Positions 57,663-64,000 of a stretch of DNA of 64,000 bases are shown piece by piece. A model generated the notes under the pieces. It was not told the origin of the DNA and made no database searches. It saw only the letters and a program-made list of their open reading frames with translations. A program made the translations under genes and the position numbers. Position 1 is the first letter of the stretch. The number at the start of each line of letters is the position of its first letter. This DNA is from Bacteroidales bacterium UBA3834. GTDB taxonomy: Bacteria > Bacteroidota > Bacteroidia > Bacteroidales > P3. Location: positions 5,950 through 69,949 of the forward strand of contig DGIA01000001.1 in assembly GCA_002392965.1 (NCBI GenBank), read 5' to 3'.

Positions 57663-59261
57663 ATGAAACGATTATTTGTGTTGTTTATTGTACTCGCATT
57701 GCCGTGTGGAGCCGTTTTTTCGCAAAAAAAGGACACCTATCGCGTGCGTACGGTTGTGATAGACCCCGGACATGGCGGAGCCAAGCCCGGCGCCCAGGGT
57801 TCGCGGTCGTGGGAAAAGGACATTACGCTGTCTGTGGCCAAGAAATTCGGACAACTCATCAAAGATAACTATCCCGATGTGAAACTGATTTATACCCGCA
57901 CCACCGATGTGGATATTTCCTTGGCCGAACGTGCCCGTATAGCTAACCGGAACAAGGCCGATCTTTTCATCTCCATTCATGCCAATTCGCATCCCACCAG
58001 TGCACCTACCGGCGTGGAGACCTTTGTCATGGGTCTTTCCGAGAGCAAGGCCAATCTGGAAGTGGCCAAGAAGGAGAATGCAGATATCTTGTTGGAGGCC
58101 GACTATAAAAACAACGCCGACTACAGCGGTTTCGACCCCAATGCCCCCGAGACCTACGTGATGTTGGCTATGTTCCAGAACGCTTTTATCGACAAAAGCC
58201 TCAATCTCGCTCAAGCCATTCAGAACCAATACAAGCAGAACCTCAAGACCATCAACCGCGGCGTGAAGCAGGCCGAGCTCTATGTGCTCTACAAAACCAC
58301 CTGTCCGTCGGTGTTGACGGAGATCGGATTCATCAGCAACCACACGGAGGAGTCTTTCATGCTCAGTGATGAGGGGCAGGCGAAGATTGCCGTAAGTCTT
58401 TTCCGTGCTTTTATGAACTACAAGTCGGCCGAAGAGGGTACAGCCAAACTGGGCAATCCCGTCATCAACATCAAGGGTTGGAAGCAGGAGGGCGGAGAGA
58501 AGAAAGCGGAGAGCGAGAAGCCTGTGACCGTGCAGGAGGAGAAGGCAGAGGTGGCCGATGCCCAGCCGCAGGTTGCTGACGAGAAGCTCCCTGCCGCCAG
58601 CGGAAATAATGAAGTCCAGAAAGATACACAGGAGGTACAGGCTCCGACTGGAGGTTGGGAAGAGAAGACGGAGGCCAAGTCTGAGCCGCAGCCTGCTGTG
58701 GTGGAGGTATCGAAAGCCGTAGCCGTCGGGAAGCCCACACCGTCGGCACAGCTTCCCGCTGTGAAACAGGTGGAACCCAAGCCCATGGCTGAGCAGCCGA
58801 AGGTAGAACAGCCCAAACAGGAGCAGCCCAAGGCTCCATCCAAACCGGAACAACCCAAAGCTCCCGTTGCTTCCGAGCAGCCGAAACAGCCGAAGGCCCC
58901 CGCTACCCCCGAGCAACCTAAACAGTCAAAGACGGAGTCCAAATCCCAGCAGACGTCGGCTGCCCAACAGGGAGCGGCAGGGGTGCGCTACCGTGTGCAG
59001 TTCTGTACCGCCACGCGTGACATGAAGCCCGGTGATCCCGACTTGCATGGCATCAAAGATATCCATGTGGCCCGTTCGGGCAAGTACTACATGTACACTG
59101 CCGGAGATTATACCACCTTGGCTGAGGCCCGTCAACGTTGCAAGAAAATCAAAGAGACCTCCACCTTCCGTGATGCTTTCGTCATCGCCATCTACCGTGG
59201 TGAGCGCATTACGTTGGACAGAGCGGCCCAGATAGAAAGTCAAAATCAGAAGAAGAAATAA
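57663..59261 (+). CDS. N-acetylmuramoyl-L-alanine amidase with SPOR-like C-terminus
   Basis: Cleaves the amide between MurNAc and the stem peptide; periplasmic. 532 residues: a signal peptide (about 1-20, GAVFSQ), an Amidase_3 domain (about 28-265; zinc His in VVIDPGHGGAKPG, SIHANSHP, catalytic Glu in VLTEIGFISN), a long Lys/Pro/Glu/Gln linker (about 290-430 with EQPKQ/KPEQPK repeats), and a C-terminal SPOR-like domain (VRYRVQFCTATRDMKPGDPDLHGI, about 440-510), which usually binds denuded glycan at the division site. Confidence 0.92.
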   Translation: MKRLFVLFIVLALPCGAVFSQKKDTYRVRTVVIDPGHGGAKPGAQGSRSWEKDITLSVAKKFGQLIKDNYPDVKLIYTRTTDVDISLAERARIANRNKADLFISIHANSHPTSAPTGVETFVMGLSESKANLEVAKKENADILLEADYKNNADYSGFDPNAPETYVMLAMFQNAFIDKSLNLAQAIQNQYKQNLKTINRGVKQAELYVLYKTTCPSVLTEIGFISNHTEESFMLSDEGQAKIAVSLFRAFMNYKSAEEGTAKLGNPVINIKGWKQEGGEKKAESEKPVTVQEEKAEVADAQPQVADEKLPAASGNNEVQKDTQEVQAPTGGWEEKTEAKSEPQPAVVEVSKAVAVGKPTPSAQLPAVKQVEPKPMAEQPKVEQPKQEQPKAPSKPEQPKAPVASEQPKQPKAPATPEQPKQSKTESKSQQTSAAQQGAAGVRYRVQFCTATRDMKPGDPDLHGIKDIHVARSGKYYMYTAGDYTTLAEARQRCKKIKETSTFRDAFVIAIYRGERITLDRAAQIESQNQKKK

Positions 59262-59333
59262 AGTCAAAATAATGCCGGAGGCATGTTATACACCGAAGGC
59301 GTAATAACATCGTACAAAGTGCGGTGAGAAGAA

Positions 59334-60026
59334 ATGATAGAAATTAACGATATATCCAAACTTTACGGCGAACAACGTGCTGTAGATCATGTCAGTTTCA
59401 GCGTGAACCAGGGTGAGATTGTGGGTCTTTTGGGCCCTAATGGAGCCGGTAAATCCACCTTGATGAAAATCCTCACCTGCTTCATTCCGCCTTCGGAGGG
59501 AGAGGCTTCGATATGCGGTCACAGCATCTACGACGACACCCTCGCCGTGCGCCGCTGCATTGGCTACCTCCCCGAGCATAACCCGCTTTACCTGGAGATG
59601 TTTGTGCGTGAATACCTGCGTTTCGCCGCGGGCCTCAGCGGTGTAAAAAATGTTGGTCAGCGAGCCGACGAGATGATTGAACTTACAGGCCTGCAGCCAG
59701 AAGCCAACAAGCGCATCGGCCAGCTCTCCAAGGGTTACCGGCAGCGTGTGGGGCTTGCCCAGGCACTTATCCACGACCCCCAGGTGCTTATTCTCGATGA
59801 ACCTACCACAGGACTTGACCCTAACCAGCTGGAATTCATCCGCAATGTTATCCGCAACAGCGGCAAGAACAAAGCCGTACTGCTTTCCACCCACATCATG
59901 CAGGAGGTGGAGGCTATGTGCAGCCGTGCCGTCATCATCAACCACGGCCGCATCGTGGCCGACGAAAGCATGAACGGTCTCAACGCCAAGAAACTCACCG
60001 AACAGTTCCATCAATTGACAATGTAA
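59334..60026 (+). CDS. gldA: ABC transporter ATP-binding protein, GldA-like
   Basis: 230 residues. Walker A LLGPNGAGKSTLMKIL, Q-loop IGYLPEHNPLYLEM, signature LSKGYRQRVGLAQAL, Walker B VLILDEPTTGLDP, switch His in STHIMQE. The IGYLPEHNPLYLEMFVREYL block is characteristic of GldA of the Flavobacteriia/Bacteroidota gliding family. It lacks the C-terminal extension of about 70 residues of gliding GldA, and no permease gene (gldF/G) is next to it, so its partner is unclear. Confidence 0.82.
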   Translation: MIEINDISKLYGEQRAVDHVSFSVNQGEIVGLLGPNGAGKSTLMKILTCFIPPSEGEASICGHSIYDDTLAVRRCIGYLPEHNPLYLEMFVREYLRFAAGLSGVKNVGQRADEMIELTGLQPEANKRIGQLSKGYRQRVGLAQALIHDPQVLILDEPTTGLDPNQLEFIRNVIRNSGKNKAVLLSTHIMQEVEAMCSRAVIINHGRIVADESMNGLNAKKLTEQFHQLTM

Positions 60027-60031
60027 TCGAT

Positions 60032-60853
60032 ATGACTCGTCAAGAATTAATCAACCTCATCCACGAGCGCCGCTCGTTTCTTTGTGTCGGCCTCGACACC
60101 GATCCCGCCAAGATGCCTGAACATCTGCGTAATGCACAGGACGGTGTGTTTCAGTTCAACCGCGCCATTATCGACGCCACCATCGACCATTGTGTGGCCT
60201 ACAAGCCCAATCTGGCTTTCTATGAAGCCATGGGCATTGAGGGGTTGCGCCAGTTGAAGCTCACCATGGACTATATCCATGGTTTGAAGAAGCCTGTCTT
60301 TACCATCGCCGACGCCAAGCGCGGCGACATCGGCAACACCAGCGAGCGCTACGCCCGTGCTTTCCTCGACCCGCAAGGTGACTTCAATTTCGACGCCATC
60401 ACCGTAGCTCCTTATATGGGTGCTGACAGCGTGCAGCCTTTCACCGTCTATCCCGGCAAGTGGGTCATCCTGCTGGCTCTGACCTCCAACAAGGGTGCGT
60501 TCGATTTCCAGCTGACGCAGGACAAAGAGGGTACGCCGCTCTACCAGCGTGTGCTCGAGACTTCCAAGCAATGGGGCAATGAGGACGACATGATGTATGT
60601 GGTCGGCGCCACCAAAGCTGAGATGCTCACCGACGTGCGCCGCATCGTCCCCGGCAGCTTCCTGCTGGTGCCCGGGGTGGGTGCCCAGGGGGGAAGCCTC
60701 GAGGAGGTGTGCAAATATGGATTGACGAAGGATTGTGGGTTGCTGGTCAACTCTTCACGCGGTATCATCTATGCTTCCAATGGCACCGACTTTGCTGAAG
60801 CCGCCGGCCGTGAGGCACAGAAGCTCCAGCAACAAATGGCTGCGGTGTTATGA
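60032..60853 (+). CDS. pyrF: Orotidine 5'-phosphate decarboxylase
   Basis: Last step of UMP synthesis. 273 residues: FLCVGLDTDPAKMPEHL, KPNLAFYEAMGIEGLRQL, and the catalytic Asp-Lys-Asp motif VFTIADAKRGDIGNTSERY. LLVPGVGAQGGSLEEV forms the phosphate-gripper region. The start at 60032 is 5 nt after the previous stop; the frame is open upstream inside gldA, but the conserved N-terminus begins here. Confidence 0.96.
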   Translation: MTRQELINLIHERRSFLCVGLDTDPAKMPEHLRNAQDGVFQFNRAIIDATIDHCVAYKPNLAFYEAMGIEGLRQLKLTMDYIHGLKKPVFTIADAKRGDIGNTSERYARAFLDPQGDFNFDAITVAPYMGADSVQPFTVYPGKWVILLALTSNKGAFDFQLTQDKEGTPLYQRVLETSKQWGNEDDMMYVVGATKAEMLTDVRRIVPGSFLLVPGVGAQGGSLEEVCKYGLTKDCGLLVNSSRGIIYASNGTDFAEAAGREAQKLQQQMAAVL

Positions 60854-61308
60854 GTAACAAAACTCTCTTTCACATCTTGTTGGTCCTCACCATGGTTTGG
60901 GCGGGCCTCAGTTGCTTCAGCTACCTGATGATGGCACTCCTTATGCCCACCATGCAGGATCTCTATAGCCAAAATCCCACCCTGGTACCCGACCAGTTTG
61001 CTGTCATGATGGATCGCATGTTCGAGGTACCGCGCAGTTTTTATGCCGCTTCTGGGGTGCTGTATGTCCTTGAGGTGGTCGGCGCCGCTGTTATGTGGCG
61101 TCTCCGCTGGACGGGATTTCACTGCTATACCCTGGCTCGCTTGTTGCTTCTTCTCCTTCCGGCACTTTTCCTTGGTCGTGGATTCGTCGGTGTGGGCGAT
61201 ATTATGTTCGCTCTCCTTTTTATCGCGGTCTATTACCTCCTTTTGCGACGCCTCATCGCCGAGCAGCAAGAACCGCCGGCCGATCTTCAGCCACCAGCAG
61301 AGATATAA
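60850..61308 (+). CDS. Small membrane protein of unknown function
   Basis: 152 residues with four likely transmembrane helices (about 8-30, 65-85, 92-112, 116-135). It overlaps the pyrF stop by ATGA. I do not recognise the family. The Cys/Met-rich helices and a short Pro-rich tail give no functional clue. Confidence 0.7.
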   Translation: MSNKTLFHILLVLTMVWAGLSCFSYLMMALLMPTMQDLYSQNPTLVPDQFAVMMDRMFEVPRSFYAASGVLYVLEVVGAAVMWRLRWTGFHCYTLARLLLLLLPALFLGRGFVGVGDIMFALLFIAVYYLLLRRLIAEQQEPPADLQPPAEI

Positions 61309-61321
61309 GGAATGACTACAA

Positions 61322-61355
61322 AAAAAAGCTGACCCCCATGGAGGTCAGCTTTTTT
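61322..61355. terminator. Bidirectional terminator
   Basis: A 13-bp stem (61322-61334 with 61343-61355), 8-nt loop, with an A-run and a T-run. Between convergent genes. Confidence 0.9.
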
Positions 61356-61372
61356 ATACTAAACATCTAAGA

Positions 61373-62320
61373 TTACAGAAGTTTCTTTTTAAGGTTGAGA
61401 ATCATGTCGTCTGTCATTTTCTCAAGGTCGTACTGCGGGTTCCATCCCCACTCGTTGCGGGCGCAGCTGTCGTCCATGTTGTCAGGCCAGGAGTCAGCGA
61501 TGGCTTGCTTGATGGGCTCGGGCTCATAGACCATCTCAAAGTTGGGGTAGCGCTTCTTGATGACCTCGTAGATGGTCTCGGGATCGAAGCTCATGGCGGT
61601 GACGTTGAAGCTGTTGCGGTGCACCAGCTTGCTGGGGTCGGCTTCCATGATGTCGATCATGGCCTTCTGGGCATCGGGCATGTACATCATGTCCATGAGG
61701 GTGCCTTTCTTCAGCGGGCAGACGAATTTCTCGCCTTTGACGGCGGCGTAGTAGATTTCGACGGCGTAGTCGGTGGTGCCGCCGCCGGGGAGGGTCTGGT
61801 AACTGATGAGGCCGGGGAAGCGGACGCTGCGGGTATCTACGCCGAAGCGGGTGAAGTAGTAGTCGGAGAGCAGTTCGCCGGTCACCTTGGTGACACCGTA
61901 GATAGTGTTAGGGCGCTGGATGGTGTCTTGCGGGGTATTGACATGCGGCGTGGATGGGCCGAAGGCACCGATGCTCGAGGGCGTGAACACGGCACAGCCG
62001 AAAAGGCGGGCTACCTCGAGGCAGTTGACGAGGCTGCCGATACCTACATTCCAACCCAACATGGGGTTGAGTTCGGCGGTGGCGCTCAGGATGGCCGCCA
62101 GGTTGTAGATGGTGTCGATGTTGTACTGTTTCACGGCAGTGGCAATCTGCATAATCTGTGTGCTGTCGATGCGCTCCACAGGGCCGCGCTCGTAGGGGTC
62201 GCCTTTCAAGGGACGCAGGTCGCTGCACACGACGTTAGTGTCGCCATAGATGTCTCTCAAATTACGTGTCAGCTCACTGCCAATCTGGCCGCCGGCACCG
62301 ACGATAAGAATCTTTTTCAT
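61373..62320 (-). CDS. L-threonine 3-dehydrogenase (SDR-type)
   Basis: Oxidises L-threonine to 2-amino-3-ketobutyrate with NAD. 315 residues with the Rossmann motif ILIVGAGGQIGSEL, NLAAILSATAE, the Tyr-Lys pair in YGVTKVTGELL, and GGGTTDYAVEIYYAAV, the pattern of SDR-type threonine dehydrogenase. Kbl, which cleaves the product, is encoded nearby on the same strand with adk between. Confidence 0.9.
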   Translation of the reverse strand: MKKILIVGAGGQIGSELTRNLRDIYGDTNVVCSDLRPLKGDPYERGPVERIDSTQIMQIATAVKQYNIDTIYNLAAILSATAELNPMLGWNVGIGSLVNCLEVARLFGCAVFTPSSIGAFGPSTPHVNTPQDTIQRPNTIYGVTKVTGELLSDYYFTRFGVDTRSVRFPGLISYQTLPGGGTTDYAVEIYYAAVKGEKFVCPLKKGTLMDMMYMPDAQKAMIDIMEADPSKLVHRNSFNVTAMSFDPETIYEVIKKRYPNFEMVYEPEPIKQAIADSWPDNMDDSCARNEWGWNPQYDLEKMTDDMILNLKKKLL

Positions 62321-62402
62321 CGTTATTCTATATTATGTTTGTTCATTATAATCAACAATATATCATATCATTGCATGGCATAATTCCCTGCAATGACGTG
62401 TA

Positions 62403-62410
62403 CAAAGATA
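62403..62410 (-). promoter_or_regulatory. -7 box for threonine dehydrogenase gene
   Basis: TATCTTTG on the minus strand, 83 bp upstream of the start. Confidence 0.55.
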
Positions 62411-62442
62411 CAAAATAAATTTTATTTGGCTGCAATTTCTTT

Positions 62443-63096
62443 CTACCGCTTGGCCTTGAGATGCATCACCAACTCGAGGGTCTTGCAAATGCGTCCGTTG
62501 GTCTCTGAAATCTCACCGCTGCCATCCACAGTCACCAGAAGTCCCGAGACGCGGTAGTAGTCAAGCACCGGAGTGGTCTGATCGTCGTAGAGATCCAGCC
62601 TGTGACGTATTACTTCCTCGGTGTCGTCGGCACGCCCGCTGATGGCGGCTCGCTCGTGGATGCGGCGCACCAATTCGTCACGCGGCACGTCAATGGCTAC
62701 CACACAATCTATCTTGCGCTTCAATCGGCCGAAGAGGAACTCCAGCGTCTGTGCTTGCGACACGGTGCGAGGGAAGCCGTCGATGATGCAACCCTCTGGA
62801 CGGTGAGGCATACCGTTGCGCTCCACGTCCCACGGGTCGAGGGCAGCGTCGGGGTCGGGCAGCGTAGAACGCAGTTCGAGGGCACGTCCGAGAAGCGACA
62901 CCACGATGTCGTCGCCCACCAGGTCGCCGTGGTTCATTATGGCTTGCGCCCGCTGTCCGGTGGGGGTGCCAAGGGCCACTTCCTGCCGCAGCAGGTCGCC
63001 TGTCGAGATATGCAGGAAGTCGTACTTCTCAGCCAGCAACTGCGCCTGTGTTCCTTTTCCAGCTCCCGGCGCCCCAAAGATAACGATGTTGATCAT
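62443..63096 (-). CDS. adk: Adenylate kinase
   Basis: Interconverts ATP + AMP with 2 ADP. 217 residues: P-loop IFGAPGAGKGTQAQ, STGDLLRQE, DGFPRT in IIDGFPRTVSQAQ, and the short-LID segment (RAAISGRADDTEEVIRHRLD). Between the NMP domain and IIDGFPRT is an insertion of about 20 residues (RSTLPDPDAALDPWDVERNG) not seen in typical Bacteroides Adk. The start is at MINIVIF; the frame open upstream to 63264 has no conserved features. Confidence 0.96.
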   Translation of the reverse strand: MINIVIFGAPGAGKGTQAQLLAEKYDFLHISTGDLLRQEVALGTPTGQRAQAIMNHGDLVGDDIVVSLLGRALELRSTLPDPDAALDPWDVERNGMPHRPEGCIIDGFPRTVSQAQTLEFLFGRLKRKIDCVVAIDVPRDELVRRIHERAAISGRADDTEEVIRHRLDLYDDQTTPVLDYYRVSGLLVTVDGSGEISETNGRICKTLELVMHLKAKR

Positions 63097-63126
63097 ATTT
63101 ATGTTTTTCAGTCTCAATTTTGGGTG

Positions 63127-63134
63127 CAAAGATA
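63127..63134 (-). promoter_or_regulatory. -7 box for adk
   Basis: TATCTTTG on the minus strand, 31 bp upstream of the start. Confidence 0.6.
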
Positions 63135-63161
63135 CGATATAAATCTGACATGACAAAAACA

Positions 63162-63194
63162 AAGTGCGGGAATGTTGATCACATTCCCGCACTT
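63162..63194 (-). terminator. Terminator of kbl
   Basis: A 14-bp stem (63162-63175 with 63181-63194), 5-nt loop, with a T-rich tail on the minus strand, 25 bp past the kbl stop and just upstream of the adk promoter. Confidence 0.85.
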
Positions 63195-63218
63195 GTGTCG
63201 CATTTTTTGTGCAACAAG

Positions 63219-64000
63219 TTAGCCCTCGATTTCTTTGCGGACTTTCTTGAAGGCCTCGATGCACTTGTCGAGGTGCTCGTGCTCGTGGGCAGCGCTGATT
63301 TGGACGCGGATACGGGCTTGGCCCTTCGGGACGACGGGATAGTAGAATCCGGTGACGAAGATGCCTTCTTCCTGCATCTTGGCGGCATACTGCTGGCTCT
63401 TGGCGGCGTCGTAGATCATGACGGCGCAGATAGCGCTCTCGCTGGGCTTGCAGTCGAAGCCTTCCTCCTTCATGCGGCGTAGGAAGTAGTCGGTGTTCTC
63501 GTGCAGCTTGTCCTGCAGGGTGTTGGTCTCACTCATCATCTCGAACATGCGGATGCCGGCAGCCACGAGGCCGGGGGCCATGCTGTTGGAGAAGAGGTAG
63601 GGACGGCTGCGCTGACGCAGCATGTCGATGATTTCCTTCTTGCCGGTGGTGAAACCGCCCATGGCGCCGCCGAAGGCTTTTCCTAATGTGCCGGTGAGGA
63701 TTTCAATTTTGCCGCGCAGGTTGTAGCGCTCGGTGACACCGCGACCGGTCTTGCCGACCACGCCGGCGGAGTGGCTTTCATCGACCATCACCATAGCGTC
63801 GTACTTGTTGGCGAGTTCATAAATCTTGTCGAGCGGGCAGACGTTGCCGTCCATGGAGAAGACACCGTCGGTGACAATGATGCGGAAGCGGTTTTTCTGG
63901 GCGGCTTTGAGCTGCTCCTCGAGGTCGGCCATGTCGGCGTTGGCATAGCGGTAGCGCTGGGCCTTGCAGAGGCGTACGCCGTCGATGATGGAGGCGTGGT
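63219..64000 (-). CDS. kbl: 2-amino-3-ketobutyrate CoA ligase (partial)
   Basis: PLP enzyme that splits 2-amino-3-ketobutyrate into glycine and acetyl-CoA. The C-terminal 259 residues are visible; about 135 N-terminal residues lie beyond the right edge. Visible motifs: ASIIDGVRLCKAQRYRYANAD, VDESHSAGVVGKTGRGV, the PLP Lys in LGKAFGGAMGGFT. The SDR-type threonine dehydrogenase two genes downstream supports Kbl over BioF. Confidence 0.9.
   Translation of the reverse strand, partial: HASIIDGVRLCKAQRYRYANADMADLEEQLKAAQKNRFRIIVTDGVFSMDGNVCPLDKIYELANKYDAMVMVDESHSAGVVGKTGRGVTERYNLRGKIEILTGTLGKAFGGAMGGFTTGKKEIIDMLRQRSRPYLFSNSMAPGLVAAGIRMFEMMSETNTLQDKLHENTDYFLRRMKEEGFDCKPSESAICAVMIYDAAKSQQYAAKMQEEGIFVTGFYYPVVPKGQARIRVQISAAHEHEHLDKCIEAFKKVRKEIEG

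Noticed and set aside
59918..60031. Extended N-terminus of PyrF inside gldA
   Set aside because: The translated segment is a frame-shifted shadow of the ATPase; the conserved PyrF start is at 60032.

Overview
The window is chromosomal DNA from a member of the Bacteroidota, most likely order Bacteroidales. Promoters across the window follow the Bacteroidota pattern: a -7 box TAnnTTTG, in the clearest cases with TTTG 19 bp upstream. The gene content fits: a type IX secretion C-terminal sorting domain, a GldA-type ATPase, DUF4175, DUF5606 and DUF6266 proteins, serine palmitoyltransferase, an LptD-like barrel and class 1B dihydroorotate dehydrogenase. Coding DNA is moderately GC-rich and most genes are housekeeping. 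There is no prophage, CRISPR array or intact insertion sequence.

Layout. 1-4 kb (minus): a partial lipoprotein, a cupin protein, and an operon of a Y-family polymerase, a YolD-like protein and tRNA-dihydrouridine synthase. 4.3-20.9 kb (plus): cytidine deaminase, a PpiD/SurA-type foldase, an M23 peptidase, Dxr, RseP, an LptF/LptG permease, PyrK, PyrD, a BadF-type kinase, DUF5606, a lipoprotein, MetG, a Ser/Arg-repeat protein and an AT-rich secreted protein that looks acquired. 20.9-25.9 kb: an aminotransferase/GtrA operon, a CoA-transferase alpha subunit with a 3-aminobutyryl-CoA ammonia-lyase, and AroB with a thioesterase. 25.9-34.6 kb (plus): U32 protein, DUF6266, two tRNA-Lys genes, a TPR protein, KsgA, an MntP-like protein, WbqC and a T9SS cargo SGNH hydrolase. 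34.6-50.2 kb (mostly minus): MnmG, YbeY, an RsbW-like kinase, DUF4175, a lipoprotein, an SDR (plus), carboxypeptidase-regulatory-domain proteins, a membrane-anchored ECF sigma factor, a GNAT protein with serine palmitoyltransferase, DeoC and RpiB. 50.7-64 kb: NadA, an AlkZ-related protein, a YbaK-type deacylase, two gene remnants, RluA, MerR, LptD, an amidase, GldA-like, PyrF, threonine dehydrogenase, Adk and partial Kbl.

The most notable non-coding signals are these. (1) An exact consensus parS site, TGTTTCACGTGAAACA, lies at 52901-52916, 2.3 kb from a 490-bp AT-rich divergent intergenic region (50184-50672) packed with TGTTGAWAA/TGTTGTTAA-like boxes; together they suggest the chromosome origin is here. 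(2) At least six intergenic arrays have an exact or near-exact 11-bp period and mostly share an AGGT(G/C)A core. They lie upstream of promoters, and five of the six point the same way as the gene they precede. (3) A second family of 7-bp-period repeats (ACYTTMM) lies inside coding sequences and in one intergenic hairpin.

Functional links: pyrK-pyrD and pyrF (pyrimidine synthesis), Tdh-Kbl (threonine catabolism), Spt plus a GNAT protein (sphingolipid synthesis), RseP, LptF/G, LptD and the foldase (envelope biogenesis), and DeoC-RpiB (deoxyribose and pentose phosphate metabolism).
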